Below, piece by piece: positions 20,030-29,149 of a stretch of DNA of 29,149 nt (position 1 is its first letter; each line of letters begins with the position of its first letter). Under the pieces are notes generated by a model that ran no database searches, was not told where the DNA came from, and saw only the letters and a list, made by a program, of their open reading frames with translations. The DNA is taken from the NCBI RefSeq assembly GCF_008641105.1, contig NZ_VTTI01000009.1, positions 1 to 29,149 on the forward strand. Reading direction: 5' to 3'. The DNA comes from Halopseudomonas salina (GTDB taxonomy: Bacteria; Pseudomonadota; Gammaproteobacteria; Pseudomonadales; Pseudomonadaceae). Made by a program: the position numbers and the translations under genes.

Positions 20030-22147
20030 TTAGCTGCGTCGGAGCAACTGTCCCCATAACGATTCTGCTGGAGCGCGCCAGATCTGAACATGGAGCCATT
20101 CTAGCGAAACCCTGTCTCTCGCTAACAGTGTGCGCTCGGTATTGCTGAGCCCCTCAGCCCCTTCACGCAGGCAGCGTGTGCGTAATGCCTGTAATCGCTC
20201 CTTGCGTGTAGCTCCGCCGAGGTCTCGCGCGAGTCCTGCGTGCAAGGCGTTGAGTCGGGGGTTGATCAACGCTTGTTGAAATGCAGACATCTGCCCATGG
20301 GCCTGGTGGTGGATGGGCTCATTGCTGAGGTCGTCGAGTAGCTGGGATCCGCTGGATTCTTCCGGTATTACCAACAGCCCACCCCGTCTGAGGGTTTGCC
20401 CGGCCCGAATGCGGCTGAGCAATACAAATACCGGTGCAGCGAAAATCAAGGGGATGGCTACTGGCAACGACCACAGAAAAAACATGGGATCAATCCAGTA
20501 GGCAAATCCGATCCAGCCCAAAGCCAACAAGCTGCCAAACGCCTGATTGATTATGGCTTCGCTCCAGCCGCTCTCACCGCTGCGATTCTGTCCTGCCCAT
20601 TGGAGTTTGATATTGAACAGTGACTCAAGCACAAAGCGTGTGTGGGAAAGCATGCGGATAGGTGCGAGAAGTGCAGAGACCAGCATCTCCAGTAGAACGC
20701 TGACCATTAACCGGGATGCCCCGCCAAAACTCCGGGATCGGCCACCCATTACCGCATCGAAAACTGCCAGAAACTTGGGCAGAAACAGTAACGCAAAGGT
20801 AATCGAAATCAGGACTATCGCTCGAAGGGGCCGCCATTCCGGCCAGACCGGATGCAACTGGTGGGCTTCGGGAAAATACTCGATGGGCCAGATTACCATG
20901 CTGGCCGCGGCAACGGTTGCCAGGACTAGGAAGGCCAGCCACAGGGGCGATGCGGCATAGGACATGATGCCGTTGAGAAAGGCCATGCGATGGGCCAGAC
21001 GTAGTCGACGGCCGCGCAGCATTAGCCACAGGTGCTGAAGATTACCCTTTGCCCAGCGCCGGTCACGGTTGAGTTCCTCCACCAGCGTAGGAGGAGACTC
21101 TTCATAACTTTGCCTGAGTTCGGGCTCAAGCCAGACCTCTTGCCCGGCGCGACCCATGTAGGCGGCTTCCACAAAGTCATGGCTCAGTATCGGCCCCTTG
21201 AACAATCCCCAGCCGGGCAATTTGCGAAGACCGCAATATTGCATGAAGGGTGCTGTGCGCAAGATCGCATTGTGGCCCCAGAAAGCCGCTTCGCCCATCT
21301 GAATGGCGGCAAGGCCGGTAGTAAACAGTGGGCCATACAGCTGATTGGAAAATTGCTGGATCCGCGCGAATACCGACTGGCCATTCAGCAGGCTGGGGCT
21401 ACTTTGTAGAATACCCACCCGGGGGTGCCGCTGCATCAACTGCACCATTTGTACCAGCGTGTCACCACCCATCAGGCTGTCGGCATCGAGAACCACCATG
21501 TAGGGATAACTCTTGCCCCATCGGCGCAGGAAGTCCCCTACGTTGCCACTTTTATAGTTCTGATTCAGGGGGCGACGGCGATAATGGATCTGACCTTCGG
21601 CCTGCAGCTCCTCAGTCAGAGAGGCCCAGGCTGCCTGCTCGTCCAGCCAGATATCGGGATCGCGAGTGTCCGACAGAATGAAAAAATCGAAATGCTCGAC
21701 CTGACCCGTCCGCCGCAGGCTCAGATACACCGTCTTGAGCCTGCCTAGACAGTCGCTGACGTTTTCGTTGTATATGGGCATGACCACAGCTGTGCGGGCC
21801 ATGGGTGTTGATGCGAGTGTTGAGGCGGTCTGCTGATGCATCAGCGAGTGCCGGTCACCCCCCCTGAGGCGCAAGACAAAACCGAAAACGCCTATCCAGA
21901 ACCCCAGGGAAATCCAGGAGAACAGAATGGCAAAAATGCTGGCCATGCCAATCTCTACCCAGGTTCCGCCGTTGTAGGGCAGGATAGACAACATGAACCA
22001 GGTTGCGAAGACGGTTTGCAGCAACACTGCTACGAGCAACATCAAGCGCCGCCGAAAACCTATCATCCGCCAGGGCCGAACAGGCTGCTCCTGGATTGTT
22101 GAGCGGCTTTCCAGGTTCGTCGCAATTGCAGAGGAGGGCGTGCCCAT
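20030..22147 (-). CDS. opgH: Glucans biosynthesis glucosyltransferase OpgH (MdoH)
   Basis: The 705-residue inner-membrane GT2 glucosyltransferase builds the beta-1,2 glucan backbone of osmoregulated periplasmic glucans from UDP-glucose. Two N-terminal helices (about 33-55 and 67-95) precede the catalytic domain with ILSDT (158-161), DADS (221-224), LSHDFVEA (321-328) and RRWAKGN (363-369), the acidic and [QR]xxRW motifs of processive GT2 enzymes. Further membrane helices follow to about residue 580. It is shorter than E. coli OpgH (847), mainly at the N-terminal cytoplasmic region. Its ATG overlaps the preceding 85-residue ORF by one base (TGATG), so translation is coupled. Confidence 0.96.
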   Translation of the reverse strand: MGTPSSAIATNLESRSTIQEQPVRPWRMIGFRRRLMLLVAVLLQTVFATWFMLSILPYNGGTWVEIGMASIFAILFSWISLGFWIGVFGFVLRLRGGDRHSLMHQQTASTLASTPMARTAVVMPIYNENVSDCLGRLKTVYLSLRRTGQVEHFDFFILSDTRDPDIWLDEQAAWASLTEELQAEGQIHYRRRPLNQNYKSGNVGDFLRRWGKSYPYMVVLDADSLMGGDTLVQMVQLMQRHPRVGILQSSPSLLNGQSVFARIQQFSNQLYGPLFTTGLAAIQMGEAAFWGHNAILRTAPFMQYCGLRKLPGWGLFKGPILSHDFVEAAYMGRAGQEVWLEPELRQSYEESPPTLVEELNRDRRWAKGNLQHLWLMLRGRRLRLAHRMAFLNGIMSYAASPLWLAFLVLATVAAASMVIWPIEYFPEAHQLHPVWPEWRPLRAIVLISITFALLFLPKFLAVFDAVMGGRSRSFGGASRLMVSVLLEMLVSALLAPIRMLSHTRFVLESLFNIKLQWAGQNRSGESGWSEAIINQAFGSLLALGWIGFAYWIDPMFFLWSLPVAIPLIFAAPVFVLLSRIRAGQTLRRGGLLVIPEESSGSQLLDDLSNEPIHHQAHGQMSAFQQALINPRLNALHAGLARDLGGATRKERLQALRTRCLREGAEGLSNTERTLLARDRVSLEWLHVQIWRAPAESLWGQLLRRS

Positions 22148-22404
22148 CAGTAGTCACCGTAGCCAAGGCTGCCGCGGCACAAAGGCGGCGACGGGAGTGG
22201 GGCGCTATGGCGGGGCAGTTCAAAATAGAGCGGTATCAGCCCCATGCTTGCAGCCAGGGTGTCACCCGGATCCGCATCCAGCGCTTGAGTAACCAGCGCC
22301 AACGCCTGTTTTTCCGCATCGACTGTGATGGTTACCCCCGACAACTCGAGATAGCGCAAAACCCGGCGCAGCGCCTGTTCACTTGGAGGCGTTGAAGTAT
22401 TCAC
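22147..22404 (-). CDS. 85-residue ORF between opgG and opgH, unknown
   Basis: The GTG start at 22404 overlaps the opgG stop (GTGA) and its TGA overlaps the opgH ATG (TGATG), so it is tightly coupled to both and probably real. The first 60 residues are helical (EQALRRVLRYLELSGVTITVD, then ALALVTQALDADPGDTLAASM), vaguely like a short TPR or scaffold helix pair; the tail is Pro-rich. OpgH here lacks the long N-terminal cytoplasmic region of E. coli OpgH, so this ORF might replace or be the remnant of it. That is speculation; I do not recognise a family. Confidence 0.65.
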   Translation of the reverse strand: MNTSTPPSEQALRRVLRYLELSGVTITVDAEKQALALVTQALDADPGDTLAASMGLIPLYFELPRHSAPLPSPPLCRGSLGYGDY

Positions 22405-23942
22405 TTTTGCAGACCCAGCAGGCCGGTGTTTCTGGGTAGTTGGTATGTCCAGGTTTCTGTCACCGGCTCATTTTCAAGGGAGAGAAAACCGCGCAGGGTT
22501 AGCGGCTTCTCATCCGCAGGTCGCGCAAGAATAGACAGTCGCCACTGCTTCAACGGCTCCAGGTATTCAACAAAATGGCTGATGATTTCGCCATCCTCCA
22601 GGCCTGTTACCGAGGCGACGACGGGAGCGTCGGCTACCAGATCCTCCAGAGCACCCCCGGCAAAGTCGACGATAACTCGCACGGCGCCGGCCTGATTGCC
22701 CCCGCCCACACGGCTGCCGTCGCCCAGGTGCGTGGCCATTGTGCGTGCCAGTGGCTCGACTGGAATCCGCTGATCACCAAAGGTAGTAGTGTACGAAAGG
22801 TGCAGGGGTTCGTTCGGGACGACTTCCTGAGCGGGCTGCCAGAAGGCGACAATATTGTCGTTGGTTTCACCCTTAGTTGGCAGTTGCACCAACACCACAT
22901 TACCCTTGCCCCAATCACCCACAGGCTCGACCCAGGCGCTGGGGCGGGTGTCGTAGCGGGCTTCCTTATCCATGTATTGGGTGAAGCTGACGTCGCGCTG
23001 CATCAGGCCGAATCCGCGTACATTATCGGTGGCGAAGTAGTCTGTGGTCAGCGATACAGGATTCAGCAAAGGCCGCCACAACCATTCATCTGATACCCCA
23101 TCATGTATCAATAGGCCGTCAGAGTCGTGCACCTCGGGTCGCCATTCACCATGGGGTTTGAGGGTGTTTTCTCCGTAATAGAACATGCTGGTCAGTGGTG
23201 CAATACCCAATAATTTTACGTTCTTGCGGGGAAATACGACCGATTTGACCTCAACGGTTGTCTGGTCTCCCGGTGTCACGGTGTATTGGTAGGCACCTGT
23301 CATGCTGGGGCCGTCCAGCAGGGCGTGAAAGGTAAAGCTTGAAGCGCCTGCCTTGGGTGTTTCCAACCAGTACTCAATGAAGGCCGGAAACTCCTCCCCG
23401 CCAGGAAGGCCGGTATTGATTGCCAGGCCGCGGCCGGATAGCCCAAAGTTCGTATCGCGGCTCACGGCACGGTAATAACTGGCGCCGGCAAAAACCAGAA
23501 ACTGGTTCTGCAAGTCATTACCCTTTAAAGGGAAGGTCAACTTGAATCCGGCGTAACCAAGGTCTGCGGGGATCTGCTGCTCCAGTTCGCCGCTGGGGTA
23601 GTCAAAACTGGATTTATTGAAGGGCAAGGGCTCGCTTTCGCCATCGCTGACGACATTGATCTGCACCGGGTGGGTATAGAACAGGCCCGGGGGCACAAGC
23701 ATGACCTTGAATTTGGAGTCGGTTTCCTGCCACAAGCTGCTCTGCGGCTTGAACCTGATGCCTTGATACTGATCGTAATTCAGATTCTGCAAAAAACCCG
23801 GGATCTCTGGCGGAGCCTGATACTTCTCCCTGGAAAGGGATTCCGCTTTAGCCACAACGGTGCCACGGACAGTGTCTGCATTGGCGCTGACAGCATAAGC
23901 CAGCAGCGTAACTGTCAGCAGGGGTAACAGAACGAGCTTCAT
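22401..23942 (-). CDS. opgG: Glucans biosynthesis protein OpgG (MdoG)
   Basis: The 513-residue periplasmic protein required for branching or backbone maturation of osmoregulated periplasmic glucans. A signal peptide is clear (MKLVLLPLLTVTLLAYAVSA-NA). Family segments include QYQGIRFKPQSSLW, FQVMLVPPGLFYTHPVQINVV-type FKVMLVPPGLFYT, FGLSGRGLAINTG, LTSMFYYGEN, EVHDSDGLLI, and GFGLMQRD, covering the OpgG/OpgD domain over the full length. RBS AAGGAAA lies before the ATG. It is first in the opgG-orf-opgH operon and divergent from the MFS gene. OpgD is the close paralogue, but the opgH neighbour favours OpgG. Confidence 0.95.
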   Translation of the reverse strand: MKLVLLPLLTVTLLAYAVSANADTVRGTVVAKAESLSREKYQAPPEIPGFLQNLNYDQYQGIRFKPQSSLWQETDSKFKVMLVPPGLFYTHPVQINVVSDGESEPLPFNKSSFDYPSGELEQQIPADLGYAGFKLTFPLKGNDLQNQFLVFAGASYYRAVSRDTNFGLSGRGLAINTGLPGGEEFPAFIEYWLETPKAGASSFTFHALLDGPSMTGAYQYTVTPGDQTTVEVKSVVFPRKNVKLLGIAPLTSMFYYGENTLKPHGEWRPEVHDSDGLLIHDGVSDEWLWRPLLNPVSLTTDYFATDNVRGFGLMQRDVSFTQYMDKEARYDTRPSAWVEPVGDWGKGNVVLVQLPTKGETNDNIVAFWQPAQEVVPNEPLHLSYTTTFGDQRIPVEPLARTMATHLGDGSRVGGGNQAGAVRVIVDFAGGALEDLVADAPVVASVTGLEDGEIISHFVEYLEPLKQWRLSILARPADEKPLTLRGFLSLENEPVTETWTYQLPRNTGLLGLQK

Positions 23943-24044
23943 TCATGGTTTCCTTGCAAAGGGGGGGCAAACCGGTACCGATTGGTCTTTTCAAACAGCT
24001 GTGTCGTTCACATTCGATACACGGGGAGCTTTCGCCTTTGGCAG

Positions 24045-24071
24045 CTGAAACGCTTGTAAGTTCCGTTTCAG
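24045..24071. promoter_or_regulatory. 8-bp inverted repeat between opgG and the MFS gene
   Basis: CTGAAACG and CGTTTCAG flank eleven bases in the 257-base divergent intergenic region. It has the form of a dimer operator, or could be a hairpin in the MFS leader. There is no evidence for which protein, if any, binds. Confidence 0.45.
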
Positions 24072-24199
24072 AGGCCCGGAAAAGGTGACTGGTGTGACGT
24101 TGACAAAGCTAGGGGTGTTATCAATGAGTCGTTGCTGACTGTACCTTGCGAACAGCGCACCCTCGGGGGTATAAGACCCGATCCATTCTGGAGGTCTAA

Positions 24200-25747
24200 A
24201 TGAACACACACAATCCAACAGATCCTCTGAGCTGGCGCCCGGCCGGTCGTCGTGAATGGTTGGGGCTGGCTGTTCTGGTCTTGCCCACTCTGCTCCTGGC
24301 GCTCGACATGACGGTTCTGCATCTGGCTGCACCGCAATTGAGTGCAGACCTGCAGCCAAGTAGTGCGCAGTTGCTCTGGATACTGGATATATACGGCTTC
24401 ATGGTGGCCGGTTTTCTGATTACCATGGGCACCCTGGGTGATCGTATTGGTCGTCGGCGCTTGTTGCTGATTGGTGCTTTTGCCTTTGGGGTGGCCTCTA
24501 TCGCAGCAGCCTTTGCCAGCTCTTCCGGCATGCTGATAGTAACTCGGGCCATTCTGGGGATCGCCGGTGCAACTCTGATGCCCTCCACGCTTTCGCTGAT
24601 CCGCAACATGTTCCATGTTCCCCATGAGCGTACTCTGGCGATTACCATATGGATGACGGGCTTTATTGTTGGTACCGCTATAGGGCCGTTGATCGGCGGC
24701 ATCGTTCTGGAATTCTTCTGGTGGGGTGCGGTGTTTCTGCTGGCGGTACCGGTGATGGTTCTGCTTTTATTGGTTGGGCCATTTCTTCTTCCAGAATTTC
24801 GCGATGAGCAGGCCGGACGACTGGACTTTCCCAGTGCGCTGCTATCGATTTCTGCCCTGTTGCTGGTCATTTTCGGCCTCAAGGATGTAGCACGCGATGG
24901 CGTCAACCTCCTGGCCATTGCGGCTAGTGTGCTGGGCATCGTTGTGGGTGTGTTATTCATACGCAGGCAGCGCAGCCTGGTCGATCCGATGCTGGATATG
25001 GATTTGTTTCGACGTCGCGCCTTTACGGTGTCCGTGATCGCAATGTTGATGTCGATCCTCGCCTTGTCCGGCGCGTGGCTGCTGATTTTCCAGTACTTGC
25101 AGGGGGTGATGGGTCTCAGTGCTCTGGCAGCAGGCGTGGTGATGCTCCCGTCTGCGGTGTTGCAGACCATCGCTTCCCTGTTGGTACCGCGTATGTCCCG
25201 GTGGCTGAAGCCATCCTGGTTGGTCAGCGGTGGCTTGCTGATAGCGGTGATAGGGTTTGCCGCACTGATCCTCGTGGAAGGCGAGTACGGACTAGGATGG
25301 ATGATTCTGGGTACCATTCTGCTCGGCGTCGGGATAATGCCCATGATGATTCTGGGCACTGATCTGGTAATGAGTTCCGTGCCGCCTGAAAAAACCGGCG
25401 CAGCCGCGGCTACTTCCGAAACGGCGACTGAGCTGGGGATGGCCATGGGCATTGCGGTAATCGGGAGTGTTGGCGCTGCCGTTTACCGTGGACACATGGC
25501 TGCCCAGATGCCAGCCGGGTTGGACGTGCAGCAGATTGAAATAGCGAGTGACACCCTCGGAGGCGCCCTGGGTGTTGTTGCTATGTTACCCCCGGATTTG
25601 GCAGAGGCGTTGCTGGTTGCGGTGCAGGGTGCCTTTGCGGAGGCATTGCACGCCAATGCGCTGATCGGTGGGGCGATCATGGCTGCTGCTGCAGTACTGA
25701 CGGCAATCTGTTTGCGGGATGTGCGGGTGAGCGGGGGCGGGCACTGA
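24200..25747 (+). CDS. MFS multidrug exporter, DHA2 (14-helix) family
   Basis: The 515-residue inner-membrane proton antiporter has about 14 membrane helices. Motif A is GDRIGRRRLLLIGA (about residues 80-93). Motif D1 (LALDMTVLHLAAPQL, residue 33 on) and motif C-like GTAIGPLIGGIVL are those of the QacA/SmvA/LfrA group of the DHA2 family, exporters of cationic dyes and quaternary ammonium compounds. The start is fixed by GGAGG six bases upstream of ATG 24200. No TetR-family regulator or membrane-fusion partner is next to it, so it probably works as a single pump. Exact substrates cannot be read from sequence. Confidence 0.93.
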   Translation: MNTHNPTDPLSWRPAGRREWLGLAVLVLPTLLLALDMTVLHLAAPQLSADLQPSSAQLLWILDIYGFMVAGFLITMGTLGDRIGRRRLLLIGAFAFGVASIAAAFASSSGMLIVTRAILGIAGATLMPSTLSLIRNMFHVPHERTLAITIWMTGFIVGTAIGPLIGGIVLEFFWWGAVFLLAVPVMVLLLLVGPFLLPEFRDEQAGRLDFPSALLSISALLLVIFGLKDVARDGVNLLAIAASVLGIVVGVLFIRRQRSLVDPMLDMDLFRRRAFTVSVIAMLMSILALSGAWLLIFQYLQGVMGLSALAAGVVMLPSAVLQTIASLLVPRMSRWLKPSWLVSGGLLIAVIGFAALILVEGEYGLGWMILGTILLGVGIMPMMILGTDLVMSSVPPEKTGAAAATSETATELGMAMGIAVIGSVGAAVYRGHMAAQMPAGLDVQQIEIASDTLGGALGVVAMLPPDLAEALLVAVQGAFAEALHANALIGGAIMAAAAVLTAICLRDVRVSGGGH

Positions 25748-25756
25748 CCGTTTTGG

Positions 25757-25796
25757 CAAAAAAAACGCCCCGGCGGCAAAAGCCGGCGGGGCGTTT
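25757..25796. terminator. Strong bidirectional terminator between MFS gene and EF-G gene
   Basis: AACGCCCCGGCGGC and GCCGGCGGGGCGTT pair with one mismatch around a four-base AAAA loop. An eight-base A-run precedes it (T-run on the minus strand, ending the EF-G transcript) and TTT follows on the plus strand. Confidence 0.9.
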
Positions 25797-25814
25797 CAGA
25801 TAGCGGGCTGAACC

Positions 25815-27905
<2,091 letters not shown>

Positions 27906-28106
27906 AGCGCTCTCTGATAAGCCGGGTGGAAATAAAGGCGCTCATCATACAGGATTAGAAGTGATTTCGCTCTGCTTTTACGACGGAAAGGAGGGCAAGC
28001 TTTCCAGAGACACGTTTGACGAGCGCCGGGGCTAACGACGCTCGCATATTTCCCGTCTCCGCCTCGGAGTTGGAGGCCTCTATTACAGCCGCTCCGCGGC
28101 ATCCTG

Positions 28107-29030
28107 TTACGCCGAGGCTTCTACCTCGTAGTTGGCATAGGAATGTTTCAGTGTCGCATGGTTGAGCAACATCTGTGCTTTGAGTGTTTTGCCACTGGCA
28201 TCGTAGATGCTGGAAAGCACCCAATAGGATTCTGTGCGCTTGCTCTCGGAGAGTGCAACGATTTCCCGCCGTATGAGGTAGTCCTCGCCTAAAAACAGAG
28301 GGCCATCGATCATGCGGATCTCCTGATCGGCGAACAGGCCAATAACCGGTTGCTTGACCGGGAATTCTGCTTCCTTGCTGGTGTATTCAGCGAGCACGCT
28401 GACCATTTCCATCGGGATGATGGCGCGGCCCCACGGCGTAGTGGCGGGGTCGGAATACCAGGGAGAGTTCTCGGTGATACCCTCGAGTTTCTGTGCAAGG
28501 GAGAACGGGTACAGGTTGCCCATATGTTGGTCGTGGTCCATACGCACTTTTTCGTCGCGGGCGCCGGTCATCCCCACATGCAGGTCCGACAGGATGACCA
28601 GTTTTTCCGGTGGGCGCAGTTTGGCCATGCGTTGGTCCAGCAGGCTTTCGCCGGCATCCGGCCCCAGGCTGGCGCTGGCTTCAAGCACCGGAGTGCCGTC
28701 TGCCTTTTCGGCCCAGGCGCGCACCCTGGTGGCGCCTGGGGCGGGGCGCTCTATGAACGCGCGAACCTGCTCACCTTCCACGACCATGTTCTGAAAGTGG
28801 GCGGAAAAACAGCCACGCTCAAACCAGGTCTGCCCCCATATTTCGGCCAGCAGCGGTGCAAACTGGCTGAAATGCGTGGGGCCTTCAATCGGGCCCGCCC
28901 TGAAGCCCAGCTTCTCGGCCATGCTGTCATCGTGTATGGAGGTGTGGCCGCTGTATTCCTGATCGGCCAGCATCTGTTTTGGCTCACGCACGGGGCCGCA
29001 CAGGTAAAGGGGGGTATCGAAGCTCATCAT
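28107..29030 (-). CDS. Double-hotdog (MaoC-like) hypothetical protein
   Basis: The ATG at 29030 has AAGGA at good distance and gives 307 residues; an in-frame ATG at 29060 lacks an RBS. The protein looks like two hotdog folds. The N-half contains DQEYSGHTSIHDDSMAEKLGFRAGPIEG, near the AEKLGF-type helix of MaoC/hydratase-2 proteins, and the C-half has PWGRAIIPMEMVSVLAEYTSKEAEFPVKQPVIGLFADQEIRM. No signal peptide or membrane helix. The Asp/His dyad of true (R)-hydratases (DxxxxH) is not clear, so an acyl-CoA-binding or dehydratase-like role is only possible. It is followed on the minus strand by the EF-G gene after about 200 bases without a gene. Confidence 0.75.
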   Translation of the reverse strand: MMSFDTPLYLCGPVREPKQMLADQEYSGHTSIHDDSMAEKLGFRAGPIEGPTHFSQFAPLLAEIWGQTWFERGCFSAHFQNMVVEGEQVRAFIERPAPGATRVRAWAEKADGTPVLEASASLGPDAGESLLDQRMAKLRPPEKLVILSDLHVGMTGARDEKVRMDHDQHMGNLYPFSLAQKLEGITENSPWYSDPATTPWGRAIIPMEMVSVLAEYTSKEAEFPVKQPVIGLFADQEIRMIDGPLFLGEDYLIRREIVALSESKRTESYWVLSSIYDASGKTLKAQMLLNHATLKHSYANYEVEASA

Positions 29031-29149
29031 TGATCCTTGATTTGGCTGTTTGGGTTTCAACAGCTCAAAAAATGTTAATGCAGCATTCAGCGCGTTTATC
29101 TTCGCGTGTTGGTTAGCGCGCCTGGGCGAAGGGAGCTGGCTTGGTCCTG

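Noticed and set aside
28031..28112. Possible attC-like element (GCTAACG ... GTTACGCC about 82 bp)
   Set aside because: The core-like ends are present, but the arms do not pair with each other, and it lies 24 kb from the integrase between unrelated genes.

Overview
The window looks like chromosomal DNA of a Pseudomonas-like gammaproteobacterium. The best indicators are a Pseudomonas-type copper receptor (OprC), an FtnA-type ferritin, a stand-alone second elongation factor G, ColR-like regulator features, and an integron whose attC sites are of the long, homogeneous kind found in chromosomal integrons. I see no rRNA, tRNA, CRISPR array or intact insertion sequence.

Positions 1-4388 are an integron. 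The integrase gene (3405-4388, + strand) has its own promoter region with a near-consensus LexA box. To its left lies the attI region (about 3095-3404), then a run of at least eight gene cassettes on the minus strand, separated by seven attC sites. The outermost cassette is cut by the window edge. The cassette proteins are small: two multi-span membrane proteins, a membrane protein with a zinc ribbon, a DUF1272 zinc-binding protein, a protein resembling the type VI secretion immunity family Tdi1/DUF1851, and three unknowns.

Positions 4389-4637 are non-coding with two hairpins. A VOC-family (glyoxalase-like) gene follows at 4638-5018.

Positions 5136-10193 appear to be a copper module. A DUF2946 gene and the TonB-dependent copper receptor oprC are on the minus strand. 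A response regulator and histidine kinase run divergently on the plus strand, followed by two tiny overlapping ORFs. The same direct repeat (TTAAC, N6, TTAAC, 11-bp period) occurs in the divergent promoter region and at the end of the kinase gene, just before the tiny ORFs. A shared regulator site is a reasonable inference.

Positions 10208-17332 are a type VI secretion effector island on the minus strand. It has vgrG, a large effector with an N-terminal MIX-type motif and C-terminal membrane helices (VasX-like), and a membrane-anchored DUF6708-like probable immunity gene, all joined by ATGA overlaps. A shortened copy of the immunity gene, with an internal deletion, follows. REP-like elements lie on both sides of the three main genes in opposite orientations, and a 39-bp tandem repeat lies upstream of vgrG.

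Positions 17881-29030 are mostly housekeeping: a ferritin (ftnA), a chemoreceptor with a C-terminal sensor region, the periplasmic glucan operon opgG-orf85-opgH, a 14-helix MFS exporter, a second EF-G, and a hotdog-fold protein. The 85-residue ORF between opgG and opgH is coupled to both neighbours and is unassigned.
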